DNA of 25,039 bases from a virus. A program made the translations under genes and the position numbers. This document shows, piece after piece, positions 1 to 7,471 of this stretch. The notes beneath the pieces were generated by a model. That model did no database searches and was not told the DNA's origin. It saw nothing but the letters and a program-made list of their open reading frames with translations. The DNA is taken from positions 1-25,039 of IMG/VR virus record IMGVR_UViG_3300025096_000120; one strand, written 5' to 3'. Every line of letters begins with the position of its first letter. Within the stretch, counting starts at the first letter, position 1.

Positions 1-758
1 TCTTGCATGTCCTTGGTCCGTGCATCTTCGACCACTTTTGCCCCCACTTGGGTACCAATCTGTGTGCCTGTTCCAGCGCCGGCTCCCAACAAACCTTCAC
101 CAAGGGCCGCTTTGGGATCAAACTGTAGTCCTTGGGCCGTGAGCGCTGAACCGCCAATTTGTTCCAATGAACCTTGTGCGCCCTCAGTCAGTCCTTCAGC
201 AACACCGGCTTTAACTGTTTGTTTTCCCGCTTGTTTAAGAGCGCCTTTACCAATGCTGTTTAGAACCCCAACGTTTTTAATACCAACCGCGTTTAACACA
301 CCACTGGCTGCCGCTGTGCCCAGCGCGCCTGTCCAATCCTCCCAGTTTGGTTCTGTTCTGCCTTCGTTTTTTGCTCTTTCCAATGCAACAGGTCCAGCAA
401 TCTGTACCGCTTCAAACAAAGCTGGGCCCAATAAAGCCCCCGCGACAGCCCCTCCAGGACCAGCTGTAGCACCAATTGCCGTTCCACCGGCTCTGGTCGC
501 TATGCTTCCAGCGATTTGTCCGGCTTGTTCAAATATAGCTCTTGGAAAATACTCCCAATTAAACCCTTCGCCCTGGGCATTGATAAACTCTCCGGCCGCA
601 GCTTCATAGTTTTCAGGTTCTTCAACAATGTCACGCATGAACTTTTCCCAACCCTCCATACCAAGGGCTTGAAAAGTGGTTGCCATGTTCTCCAGGGGTT
701 GATCTATTGCGTATCGAAAAGCCGAAGAAAGGCTTGTATCTTTGGGGGTCGTCGCCAT
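1..758 (-). CDS. Gly/Ala-rich internal-virion-type protein, N-terminal part (runs off left edge)
   Basis: This reading frame opens with ATG at 758 and stays open to base 1, giving 252 residues with no stop. It begins MATTPKDTSLSSAFRY. Residues about 65-125 are very rich in Gly and Ala (AGGTAIGATAGPGGAVAGALLG, then LFEAVQIAG). A stretch WEDWTGALGTAAASGVLNAVG and a motif GVAEGLTEGAQGSLEQIGG follow. I know this style from very long internal or DNA-ejection proteins of marine phages; membrane-interacting ejection is an inference. Its order of motifs parallels the N-terminus of the 1796-residue protein at 10208-15598. The gene follows the 88-residue gene by 15 nt, and a weak GGGG lies just before the ATG. 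The open plus-strand frame at 7-609 is its antisense shadow. The C-terminal part and total length are unknown. Confidence 0.8.
   Translation of the reverse strand, partial: MATTPKDTSLSSAFRYAIDQPLENMATTFQALGMEGWEKFMRDIVEEPENYEAAAGEFINAQGEGFNWEYFPRAIFEQAGQIAGSIATRAGGTAIGATAGPGGAVAGALLGPALFEAVQIAGPVALERAKNEGRTEPNWEDWTGALGTAAASGVLNAVGIKNVGVLNSIGKGALKQAGKQTVKAGVAEGLTEGAQGSLEQIGGSALTAQGLQFDPKAALGEGLLGAGAGTGTQIGTQVGAKVVEDARTKDMQ
9..21 (-). repeat. Dispersed 11-mer, copy 1
   Basis: The minus strand reads GGACCAAGGAC preceded by AC. The same 13 bases recur at 794-806, and the 11-base core recurs at 16668-16678 and 22684-22694. Here it lies inside the Gly/Ala-rich virion gene and is read as the codons for R-T-K-D. 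Its function is unknown. Confidence 0.6.
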
Positions 759-773
759 ACCCCTATCATACAC

Positions 774-1040
774 TTAATGTCGGTTTGAAAAAAGTCCTTG
801 GTCCGTCGTTGTTTGCATAATAAACGTGGCTAGTTCGACCATCATCTCTCGATCAAGGTCTGTGGTATTGGTAACAGAAGATAACAGCACAACCAAAGCA
901 GTGGCTATTTCCCAAGGGCTTACCTCTTCTTCGTCAAAATGATTTCTTATGATTGGAATCATATCCGCAACGATTTTATCTACGGTTGTCTGTGTCATGG
1001 GGTGCTCTAGGTATTCTTTTACTGTGTCTGTACTCATCAT
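774..1040 (-). CDS. Small acidic protein of unknown function (88 aa)
   Basis: I do not recognise this protein. It is 88 residues, predicted soluble and mostly helical, with an acidic segment NHFDEEEVSPWE followed by a hydrophobic helix IATALVVLLSSV and no membrane or signal segment. Two adjacent ATG codons (1040 and 1037) could start it. It lies 9 nt downstream of the SNF2-like helicase gene and 15 nt upstream of the virion-type gene, so all three are probably co-transcribed from the divergent region near 2550. The tight spacing and matching strand make it a real gene; the sequence gives no clue to function. The last residues carry a copy of the dispersed 11-mer. Confidence 0.65.
   Translation of the reverse strand: MMSTDTVKEYLEHPMTQTTVDKIVADMIPIIRNHFDEEEVSPWEIATALVVLLSSVTNTTDLDREMMVELATFIMQTTTDQGLFSNRH
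794..806 (-). repeat. Dispersed 11-mer, copy 2
   Basis: Identical over 13 bases to positions 9-21 but read in a different codon frame (T-D-Q-G-L), so shared protein sequence does not explain the match. Confidence 0.6.
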
Positions 1041-1049
1041 TATAGCCTT

Positions 1050-2507
1050 TTATTTAAACCAATTTCTTATTTCTCCAAGAACCTCGTTGCTGATTTTAAC
1101 CTTACTCAAAAGGTTCTGAAGGATTTTTTCATCAACCGTGTTTTCTGATACGAGGTCGATGTATGTGCAACTTTTGTCTTGTCCTATTCTGTGAATCCGA
1201 TCCTCGGCTTGCACCCTCAATTCTAAATCATAGGAGTTAGAATAAAATATCATGGTACCGGCTTCAGTTAAAGTAATACCTCGACCGCCTGTTTGTGGGT
1301 TGGAAATGAAGTAGCGCAACTCAGACTCTGGATCTTGAAACCTGTCAATAATTCTTTGTCTTTCATCTTGCGGTGTCTTGCCGTAATAAGAGGCCACAGA
1401 ACCTTCACCAAACTTCTCCGCTATGGCTTTTTCCAACTGTTGAATGTCGGTTTGAAACACAGCAAAAATCACAGTCTTATCAGACGTTTCTTCTAGTAAA
1501 TCTAAGACGGTGCGCACTCGATTGTTCTTAAGAACAATTGTTTCTCCGTCTTCGTTACGCAAACTGCCGGCAACCACTTGCTGCAGTCGCATGATTTGTG
1601 TCAGCACGTTCATGGTGCTGAATACTTCGTTGTCTAAAACCATCAACGCTTTTTGTTTCATGGTTCCATACGCTTTTTTCTGTTCATCGGTCAGTTCAAC
1701 ATACCGCTTTGTGTAAACTTTCGGAGGAAGGTCTAGGCATTGGTCCTTCGTCTTACGAATCGAAAAGTCTTTGATGGATTCTTGCAGCTCCTCAAGCCTT
1801 TGAAACCCTACGATCTGTTGAAAGCTGTGCGATCCCATGCGACGTGCCTGAGTAATGGCGTAACGTGCGCTGAACGCATAGTAACTGCTAAAGCCGAGTA
1901 AGTTAGGCGACAGAAAATAACATTGGCTGTACAAATCCAGGGGGGCTTTTGTGATGGGAAATCCGGTAAGGATTCTTCGGTAGTCAGCAAGAGGTGCCAA
2001 CTTGATTAAATGTTTCGTTCTCTTAGCTTTCGGATTCTTTATCGTAGTGGATTCATCAATGGCCATCATTACATCGTGGACAACCATAAACTCTTCCACA
2101 AATTCACACGCTTTGACAGTAGCAAACGCTTCGACGTTGACTAAAAAGATGTTTAGTATTCCGTCGCTGTCGCCTTCAACCATTTCTTTATAGTCTCTAA
2201 GCCATTGTTTTGTGTGGTTGGGCCGCCAAACCAAAACGTTTCTTTGTATGTGGTCCGGTAAATGTTTGTTGACCTCATGCACGTCCCAGTTTCTTAAATT
2301 GCCTTTTGGTGATACAATAAGAAGTCCAGTAATTTTTCCTTGCTCGAACAAAATACCGGCGTTGTCTAACAGAATTTTTGACTTACCAAGTCCCATTTCA
2401 AGGAAAAGTGCGTAAAGACTTTTGTGAGCACTCTTGGCTAAAGTTTCTCGTTGATGGTCGTAGGGTTCGGTTTTGTAATTATACGCTTCTATATCCATTA
2501 TTTTCAT
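1050..2507 (-). CDS. SNF2-type superfamily 2 DNA helicase/translocase
   Basis: A 485-residue SF2 ATPase of the SNF2 type, expected to translocate on or remodel DNA during phage replication or repair. Motifs in order: a Q-like region YDHQ (16-19); Walker A EMGLGKS (37-43); motif Ia IVSPKGNLRNW (64-74); motif II DEST (151-154) in AIDESTTIKNPK; motif III ILTGFPITKAP (179-189); motif V NPQTGGRGITL (403-413); motif VI QAEDRIHRIGQ (433-443). The spacing and the IHRIGQ signature are typical of SNF2 rather than DnaB or UvrD helicases. Length suits a minimal phage SNF2 protein without accessory domains. It starts at ATG 2507, only 2 nt after a GAAGG ribosome site; ATG 2498 (Met4) is better spaced and is a plausible alternative. 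It is on the opposite strand from the other replication genes and divergent from them. Confidence 0.92.
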   Translation of the reverse strand: MKIMDIEAYNYKTEPYDHQRETLAKSAHKSLYALFLEMGLGKSKILLDNAGILFEQGKITGLLIVSPKGNLRNWDVHEVNKHLPDHIQRNVLVWRPNHTKQWLRDYKEMVEGDSDGILNIFLVNVEAFATVKACEFVEEFMVVHDVMMAIDESTTIKNPKAKRTKHLIKLAPLADYRRILTGFPITKAPLDLYSQCYFLSPNLLGFSSYYAFSARYAITQARRMGSHSFQQIVGFQRLEELQESIKDFSIRKTKDQCLDLPPKVYTKRYVELTDEQKKAYGTMKQKALMVLDNEVFSTMNVLTQIMRLQQVVAGSLRNEDGETIVLKNNRVRTVLDLLEETSDKTVIFAVFQTDIQQLEKAIAEKFGEGSVASYYGKTPQDERQRIIDRFQDPESELRYFISNPQTGGRGITLTEAGTMIFYSNSYDLELRVQAEDRIHRIGQDKSCTYIDLVSENTVDEKILQNLLSKVKISNEVLGEIRNWFK

Positions 2508-2534
2508 ATCCTTCGTTATTCGTTAAAATATTTC

Positions 2535-2562
2535 TTGCAATCTATTCTACTCATAGTATAAG
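2535..2562 (+). promoter_or_regulatory. Candidate promoter for the replication arm
   Basis: TTGCAA (2535-2540) and TATAAG (2557-2562) are separated by 16 bp. The -10 matches the sigma70 consensus at 5 of 6 positions and the -35 at 4 of 6. Transcription would start about 2568-2570, leaving only about 5 nt before ATG 2574. No Shine-Dalgarno is visible there, so the first gene may be translated from an almost leaderless message. It physically overlaps the minus-strand promoter. Confidence 0.45.
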
Positions 2563-2571
2563 ATTAGTCAA
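2544..2571 (-). promoter_or_regulatory. Candidate promoter for the SNF2 helicase operon
   Basis: On the minus strand TTGACT (2571-2566), a 16-bp spacer and TAGAAT (2549-2544) each match sigma70 hexamers at 5 of 6 positions. The predicted start near 2537 gives a leader of about 30 nt with GAAGG before the helicase start. It is interleaved with the plus-strand promoter on the same 37 bp. Confidence 0.5.
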
Positions 2572-2573
2572 CC

Positions 2574-2870
2574 ATGACGAGAGGACGAAAGAAAAAAACT
2601 ATTTTAGAAATCTCCAGCAACAGACAAAAGGAATGGTTTATAAACTTCACCCCTCATCAGAGTTTCGGCGAATCTTTGGGACCGTTTAACTCGTTGGACG
2701 AATGTCTAAGATATGTTTACACTATCCTAGACTCGCCACAGTACAGTGTCGAAGTCGCAGAGGTCAACAATGAAGGCGTGATATTTTTCATTCCTGACTT
2801 TGAGATCGACTACAAGCCGAAGAAAGATAAACAAAATAACGTAACACCAATAGAACGAGGAAAGAAATGA
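2574..2870 (+). CDS. Small protein of unknown function, first gene of the replication arm (98 aa)
   Basis: I do not recognise this 98-residue protein. It has a very basic N-terminus (MTRGRKKK), a middle region ending in YTILDSPQYSVEVAEV that looks alpha/beta, and a charged basic tail (YKPKKDKQNN...ERGKK). The basic ends could contact nucleic acid, but no fold is evident. Its stop overlaps the next start as ATGA (2867-2870), which suggests translational coupling to the coiled-coil protein. ATG 2574 is the only Met in the frame near the start and has no visible ribosome site; the candidate promoter just upstream would make its transcript almost leaderless. Being first in the operon it may act early, which is inference only. 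Confidence 0.65.
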   Translation: MTRGRKKKTILEISSNRQKEWFINFTPHQSFGESLGPFNSLDECLRYVYTILDSPQYSVEVAEVNNEGVIFFIPDFEIDYKPKKDKQNNVTPIERGKK

Positions 2871-3430
2871 AAGAACTATTTGAAGAGAGCATAAGAAAAC
2901 AAGTAGAAAGCATCGAAGAAACAGACATCGAAAGTCTGAGTAAACTTTGCAAAGACCTACTTACACTTGAGGCAAAAATCGGCAACACCGAAGAACAACT
3001 GAGACGGCTCAAAGAGCAGTCCAGGGAACTCAGTGAACAAACCATTCCAAATAAACTTGCAGAGTACGGCGTTTCTGAATTGAAACTGTCAGACGGCTCT
3101 AGCATATCAGCAGAACCATTTTACAGCGCTCGCATCACGGCTCGCAACGTCGAGAACGCTCACAACTGGCTAAGAGAAAACGGACACGGTGACTTAATAA
3201 AGAACACTTTGACGCTTACTTTTGGACAAGGTGAGGATGAGATCGCTTCCGAATTGGCGGAGCTGCTTACGAAACAAGGCCACATGCCAGCAACGAAAGA
3301 AGCAGTTCATCCAAGCACCCTCCGTGCTTTCGTAAAAGAAAGAATAGAATCGGGGGACCCATCGTTTGATGTAGACACACAGAAAAACTTCTCTGTGTAT
3401 GCAGGCAAACGCACAAAAATAAACCGTTGA
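2867..3430 (+). CDS. Coiled-coil phage protein of the replication operon (187 aa)
   Basis: Residues about 5-60 form a charged heptad-like coiled coil (LSKLCKDLLTLEAKIGNTEEQLRRL). A compact domain follows with SELKLSDGSSISAEPFYSARI (70-90), NWLRENGHGDLIKN (100-113), TFGQGEDE (118-125) and VHPSTLRAFVKERIESG (148-163). I recognise the pattern GHGDLIKN...VHPSTLxAFV as a widespread phage family without an established function, usually found beside single-strand-binding or recombination genes. It is coupled to the preceding gene by ATGA and is 22 nt before the next one. A role in handling ssDNA or in assembling the replication complex is inferred from context only. The length looks complete. Confidence 0.75.
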   Translation: MKELFEESIRKQVESIEETDIESLSKLCKDLLTLEAKIGNTEEQLRRLKEQSRELSEQTIPNKLAEYGVSELKLSDGSSISAEPFYSARITARNVENAHNWLRENGHGDLIKNTLTLTFGQGEDEIASELAELLTKQGHMPATKEAVHPSTLRAFVKERIESGDPSFDVDTQKNFSVYAGKRTKINR

Positions 3431-3452
3431 ATAAATAAAGAGGAAATAAGAT

Positions 3453-4247
3453 ATGGCAACGAAGAAAGGAAACGGGACATCCATAACGTCCCTATTTGAA
3501 AACATCGAAGAAAAAGGTTTCGGTGATCTCAGTACGGAAGACCTTCGTACTCCAAGAATCAGCATAATCCAGGCTTTGTCTCCACAGAGACAAAAGAATT
3601 CCAGTGATTATCTTGCTGACGCGGAAGAAGGTGATTTGTACTACAGTGGAAGCAGTGTCGCTATTAGTGGCGACGACGGCTTGTTATTTTTACCTTCTTA
3701 CTATAGCAAAACACTCGTCGAGTGGGGCTTGCGTGAGAAAGGCGGAGGTTTCAAAGGCGTGCACCCAGCAGATTCCGACCTTTTAAACCGATGCACACGC
3801 GACAGCCAAGGGCGTATGGTTACACCAAACGGGGAAACCCAATTGACCGTAACCTCAAACCACTACGGCTTCGCGCTCGTTGATGACGTGGCACAAAAAT
3901 GCGTCATTAACATGACAGGATCGCAACTGAAGCATTCGCGTGCGTGGAACACTATGATCCAAGGTACAAAAATGAAAGGAGCAAAAGGCATGTTCACGCC
4001 TCCGGCTTACTCTCATTGGTACCGATTATCCACACAAGTCGAGTCCAATGATAGAGGTAGCTGGTATAGTTATCATATCGTACAGGAGCGGGTGTTAGAA
4101 GAGAAAGAAACAGACCTTTTTGCAGAAGCAGAAGAGTTTGCTAAATTCGGATCTTCTGGTGCTTTGGATCAGCTAGGTGGCCCTAGCAAGTCTGTTAGCA
4201 GTCCTGCGTTGGAACAATCCGGTAACAAAAAGGATTGGGAAGACTAA
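3453..4247 (+). CDS. Conserved phage protein, possible ssDNA-binding-like protein (264 aa)
   Basis: A 264-residue protein starting at ATG 3453 behind a good ribosome site (AGAGGA at 3439-3444). Residues 30-45 read LRTPRISIIQALSPQR. A beta-rich core follows (VAISGDDGLLFLPSYYSKTLVEW, 69-91), then the signature REKGGGFKGVHP (94-105), VTSNHYGFALV (133-143), KHSRAWNTM (160-168) and ESNDRGSWYSYHIV (197-210). After residue 215 there is a low-complexity acidic/Ser-rich tail ending DWED. I know this core as a common phage family of uncertain function. The beta-rich body plus a short acidic tail with an aromatic residue recalls phage SSBs such as T7 gp2.5, and the neighbours (primase, polymerase, nuclease) fit. 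SSB function is an inference, not a motif match. Confidence 0.7.
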   Translation: MATKKGNGTSITSLFENIEEKGFGDLSTEDLRTPRISIIQALSPQRQKNSSDYLADAEEGDLYYSGSSVAISGDDGLLFLPSYYSKTLVEWGLREKGGGFKGVHPADSDLLNRCTRDSQGRMVTPNGETQLTVTSNHYGFALVDDVAQKCVINMTGSQLKHSRAWNTMIQGTKMKGAKGMFTPPAYSHWYRLSTQVESNDRGSWYSYHIVQERVLEEKETDLFAEAEEFAKFGSSGALDQLGGPSKSVSSPALEQSGNKKDWED

Positions 4248-4256
4248 AGAAAAAAG

Positions 4257-4326
4257 GAAGCCCCTCTATATTGTGTATAGACAACTAAACTATAATATTT
4301 AGTCCACGTTATTATGGAGGGGTTTT
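4257..4326 (+). terminator. Long stem-loop between the SSB-like and primase genes
   Basis: Bases 4257-4270 can pair with 4313-4326 as a 14-bp imperfect stem (CCCCTC against GAGGGG at its core, with three G-U pairs), followed by TTTTCC. A second, inner 6-bp stem (4284-4289 with 4298-4303) sits inside the loop. The GC-rich core before a T run resembles a rho-independent terminator, but the 42-nt interior and short T run are unlike a classic one. It could terminate, attenuate or process the message at this boundary, the only large gap inside the replication arm. Confidence 0.5.
4284..4303 (+). promoter_or_regulatory. Inverted repeat centred on a perfect TATAAT
   Basis: ACTAAA (4284-4289) and TTTAGT (4298-4303) form a perfect 6-bp inverted repeat with an 8-base spacer containing TATAAT at 4291-4296. 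No convincing -35 box or extended -10 lies at the right distance upstream, so this is either an activator-dependent promoter for the primase gene, an operator-like site, or the inner hairpin of the RNA structure described for 4257-4326. Confidence 0.35.
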
Positions 4327-4335
4327 CCTAGAATC

Positions 4336-4350
4336 AAGGAAGCTATGTGA
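4336..4350 (+). promoter_or_regulatory. Primase ribosome site with an ATG-TGA start-stop
   Basis: AAGGAAG (4336-4342) is followed by ATG at 4345-4347, which is at once followed by TGA (4348-4350). The primase frame starts at the overlapping GTG 4347. A ribosome choosing the ATG would stop immediately, so the GTG must be used for full-length primase. This decides the start, and it may reduce or tune primase synthesis. Confidence 0.5.
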
Positions 4351-5939
4351 AAGAAACAGCAAAAATTTTGATGAGCGTTTTCTCTGGTTTAACAAGAGCA
4401 CACGGAATATATGAAATAAGCGGAAAACAAAAAAACACCGCAAAAGGAATTAAAAAAGAAGGTAGAGGGAAAACTCTGCACCAACCAGTTACAACAGAGC
4501 TTTGGCAAAGACACATTGCCGGAGAGGTATCAATAGGTATTATTCCTTTAAGAGACGACGAGAAATGTTCTTGGGGGTGTATTGATGTGGACGAATATCC
4601 AATCAACACCAAACACATCTTGAAAACAATCAGCGAAATGCAACTGCCCCTTGTGCCCTGTATGACAAAATCAGGCGGGGTACACCTATTCATGTTTACC
4701 AAAGAGCCAATATCCGCCTATAAGTTTCAAAGCAAACTAGAAGAAATAGCCGCAGCAATGGGTCGTACAGGAGACGAAATATTTCCTAAACAATACGAAT
4801 GGTCAAAGCAACTGCCACAAGAAAAACAAACAGGAAACTGGTTGAACATGCCGTATTTTTCCGGTGAAGACACTACTAGGTATGCGTTAAACGCGAAGGG
4901 AGAGGCCGCAGGAATAGAAGAGTTTGTACGAATTGTAAAAAGAAGATCAGTCACCGAAGAAGACCTAGACAAATTTGTTGCAGTAAAGAAGAGTCGCAAG
5001 AAGCAGCTTGACAAGAAGAGCAGTCTTTGGGATGAAGCTCCTCCTTGTTTGGTCCACATGAAACTCAACGGAGTACCGGAAGGAACGCGAAACAACGCAA
5101 TGCTAAACTACGGAGTGTTCCTAAGAAAGGTTTACCCTGAAGGCGAAGAATGGAAAGACAAACTACAAGAGGTGAATAAAACAGCTTGCACAAGCGCGTT
5201 GTCTCACAGCGAACTCAACACGATCATACAAAGCATAGAGAAAACAGACTACAAATATCAGTGTGGCAAAGACCCATTAAAAGGATTTTGCCAAAGTGGA
5301 ATATGCATTACTAAAAGATATGGCATAGACGCTTCACAAAGAGAGCCTGTTTATGGAGGGCTTAGAAAATACATGACGGACCCACCTCTTTGGCACCTAG
5401 ACATTGATGGACAGACCATTGTTTTAGAAACAAAACAACTACACAATTTTTCTATGTATCAACAGAAGTGTATGGAAGTTTTAAACATGTGTCCGCCGGA
5501 CAAGAAAAAATCAGACTGGGTGGCTCAATTAAACGCTTGGTTGCAAGAAGTACAGGTTGTTGATGTTCCTTCTGACATGACAAAACGAGGAGTTTTAAAA
5601 GACGCAATATATGAGTTTTGCAGAATATCAGAGTCTTCTTCTCGCATGGCCATAGTCTCTAGCGGTGTCTATAGGTACGAAGAGGACGGTATTAAAGAGT
5701 GGTGGTTTACAGGTAGGGATGCTGTGATATTCATACAAGAGTTTAAGAAAATGAGAAACATTAAAGAAGCCGAAGTGTTTACTCAGCTAAAAGAAATGGG
5801 AGGTATTAATACCTCCAAGTGGATTGACAAAGCTGTTGGCAATAAAAAAGTTTGGATCATGGATGTTAAAGAGATCAACGACGATGCCGTGTCTTTAGAT
5901 GACTTTAGGACAGAGGTGGAGAGCAAAGAATGGGAGTAA
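4347..5939 (+). CDS. Archaeo-eukaryotic-type (AEP/PrimPol-like) DNA primase
   Basis: This 530-residue protein probably makes primers for the phage polymerase. Residues 1-60 match the leader of TOTE-type AEP primases (RAHGIYEI, then QPVTTELWQRHIAGEVSIGI). AEP motif I is CIDVDEY, with the metal ligands D80 and D82. Motif II is SGGVHLFMF (109-117), with the nucleotide-binding H113. Motif III is probably within NWLNMPYF (164-171). The segment GVPEGTRNNAMLNYGVFLRKVYPE (242-265) resembles a PriCT-type C-terminal primase domain. A cysteine cluster C306-x8-C315-x4-C320 may bind a metal. The region after about 335 is unassigned; it is not an obvious replicative helicase. It uses a GTG start. The last 10 nt overlap the SF1 helicase gene. 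Primase assignment is strong; whether it also polymerises is unknown. Confidence 0.85.
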   Translation: MKETAKILMSVFSGLTRAHGIYEISGKQKNTAKGIKKEGRGKTLHQPVTTELWQRHIAGEVSIGIIPLRDDEKCSWGCIDVDEYPINTKHILKTISEMQLPLVPCMTKSGGVHLFMFTKEPISAYKFQSKLEEIAAAMGRTGDEIFPKQYEWSKQLPQEKQTGNWLNMPYFSGEDTTRYALNAKGEAAGIEEFVRIVKRRSVTEEDLDKFVAVKKSRKKQLDKKSSLWDEAPPCLVHMKLNGVPEGTRNNAMLNYGVFLRKVYPEGEEWKDKLQEVNKTACTSALSHSELNTIIQSIEKTDYKYQCGKDPLKGFCQSGICITKRYGIDASQREPVYGGLRKYMTDPPLWHLDIDGQTIVLETKQLHNFSMYQQKCMEVLNMCPPDKKKSDWVAQLNAWLQEVQVVDVPSDMTKRGVLKDAIYEFCRISESSSRMAIVSSGVYRYEEDGIKEWWFTGRDAVIFIQEFKKMRNIKEAEVFTQLKEMGGINTSKWIDKAVGNKKVWIMDVKEINDDAVSLDDFRTEVESKEWE

Positions 5940-7471
5940 CAAAGTATTATGGTCCTCCAGGAACAGGAAAGACAACAACCTTGCTAAACATCATAGAAAA
6001 AAGCATTGATGGTGGAATGGCGCCGGAGCGTATAGCTTTTGTTTCTTTCTCTAAGAAAGCGGCCGAAGAAGGGAAGACCAGAGCACACGTTAAGTTTGGT
6101 TTAACCTTTGAAGAAATGCCTTACTTTTGTACGAGCCACGCTTTTTGCAAGAGAGCCATGGGAATATCTCATGTGGTGGGGGGCAGAGACATCTTTGATT
6201 TTCTAAGAGAATACGAGTTTAAGTTAACCAAAGAATATCCAAACAATGCAAGAGCGATCAGGTCCGTGGTCCAAGATCCGTATTTCGACATCATAGAACG
6301 AGCAAAAACAAACTGCCGATCTTTAAAAGAAGAGCGACTGTCTTTAGACGCGTCACAAAGAAAAGGCGTTGTACCACACATGCTGGAACCGATTTCAGAA
6401 GCGTGGGAAGAGTTTAGACTTTCTCGAACACCTGTGTTGTTTTCTTTTGCCGATATGATTGTAAGTTTTTTAGAAGACGGCACACCACCACCACTGGATC
6501 TTTTAATTGTGGACGAAGCACAAGATTTGGCAGAGTTGAATTGGCGCTTGGTTGACAAACTAGCGAGTACAACGGAGAGAACTTTTATTGCCGGAGACGA
6601 TGACCAAGCCATTTATGAATGGAACGGCGCTAGGCCCGAAAGGTTTGTAAACTATGAGGGAAATAAAATCGTACTGAATCAGTCCTATAGGATACCAAGC
6701 ACTGTGCATCCGATTGCAAAAAGAATATCAGAGAGAATAGTTTCTAGGGAACCAAAAGAATATAAGCCAAGAGAAGAACCAGGAAGCGTCAACAACGTTT
6801 CTTCAATAGACACGTTGCCCTTGGAAAAAGGAGAGTGGTTGGTTATGGCTTCTTGTGATTACATGCTGACCGACACATCAAAAGGATACAACATTAGAAA
6901 GTATCTAATAGACAACGGCTACCCTTTTGCGCACAACCACTACAGGTATATTCCTTTAAGAATGATTTCAGCCATTGAAACTTGGGAGAAAATAAAAACC
7001 GAGCCGGTCACTTTATCAGAGCTGGATGATTTGTATTACTACTTAGGAAAGCAAGGTGTAAAAAGAGGGTTTATAAGCAAGGTGGGACAAGACAAAGAAC
7101 TAGGACACAAAGTAACTTTAGAAGAAGCCATGGATAACTATGGTTTAAAAGAAGAAATATTAGACAAAACATGGAAAGAACTATTTGACAAAAGCATAGA
7201 CGTAGAACGAAAAGGATTTATTGAAAAAGCAATGAACAACAAAGAAGACCTACATGGAGAACCGCGTATTGTTATATCTACGATACACCAAGCAAAAGGC
7301 GGTGAAGCGGAGAATGTGGCTGTGTATCTTGATTTATCAAAAGCACAAAAACAATCTTCAACACTACAACCCGATGGGCTTCATAGACAGTTCTATGTCG
7401 CAGTTACGCGTACAATTGAGAACTTGTATTTCATAAAAGCCCAAGATGATTATTATAGGTACGTTATATGA
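5930..7471 (+). CDS. UvrD/Rep-like superfamily 1 DNA helicase
   Basis: A 513-residue SF1A helicase that would unwind DNA by 3'-5' translocation, a direction known for the family. Motifs: Walker A GPPGTGKTTT (8-17); motif Ia region FVSFSKKAAEE (36-46) and CTSHAFCKRAM (66-76); motif II VDEAQD (193-198); motif III GDDDQAIYEWNGA (221-233); motif IV NQSYRIP (249-255); motif V VISTIHQAKGGEAENV (447-462); motif VI RQFYVAVTRT (485-494). All ATPase residues are present. At 513 residues it is shorter than cellular UvrD, with reduced 1B and 2B subdomains, as in many phage versions. It overlaps the primase gene by 10 nt and the polymerase gene by ATGA (7468-7471). With no DnaB-type helicase in view, it may serve as the fork helicase (inference). 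Confidence 0.93.
   Translation: MGVTKYYGPPGTGKTTTLLNIIEKSIDGGMAPERIAFVSFSKKAAEEGKTRAHVKFGLTFEEMPYFCTSHAFCKRAMGISHVVGGRDIFDFLREYEFKLTKEYPNNARAIRSVVQDPYFDIIERAKTNCRSLKEERLSLDASQRKGVVPHMLEPISEAWEEFRLSRTPVLFSFADMIVSFLEDGTPPPLDLLIVDEAQDLAELNWRLVDKLASTTERTFIAGDDDQAIYEWNGARPERFVNYEGNKIVLNQSYRIPSTVHPIAKRISERIVSREPKEYKPREEPGSVNNVSSIDTLPLEKGEWLVMASCDYMLTDTSKGYNIRKYLIDNGYPFAHNHYRYIPLRMISAIETWEKIKTEPVTLSELDDLYYYLGKQGVKRGFISKVGQDKELGHKVTLEEAMDNYGLKEEILDKTWKELFDKSIDVERKGFIEKAMNNKEDLHGEPRIVISTIHQAKGGEAENVAVYLDLSKAQKQSSTLQPDGLHRQFYVAVTRTIENLYFIKAQDDYYRYVI

Noticed and set aside
7-609. A 200-residue plus-strand open frame at the left edge
   Set aside because: It is antisense to the minus-strand virion-type gene 758-1, which has phage-like composition and recognisable motifs. 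The plus-strand product is Pro/Ala/Ser/Cys-rich noise with no ribosome site.
1500-1520. DEST instead of DEAH in the SNF2 helicase as a possible inactivating change
   Set aside because: The essential D151-E152 pair is kept and variants in the last two positions are frequent in phage SNF2-like proteins.
6262-6272. GGTCCGTGGTCC in the SF1 helicase gene as a fifth copy of the 11-mer
   Set aside because: It has a mismatch in the core and lies in a plus-strand gene; it is noted only as a near copy.
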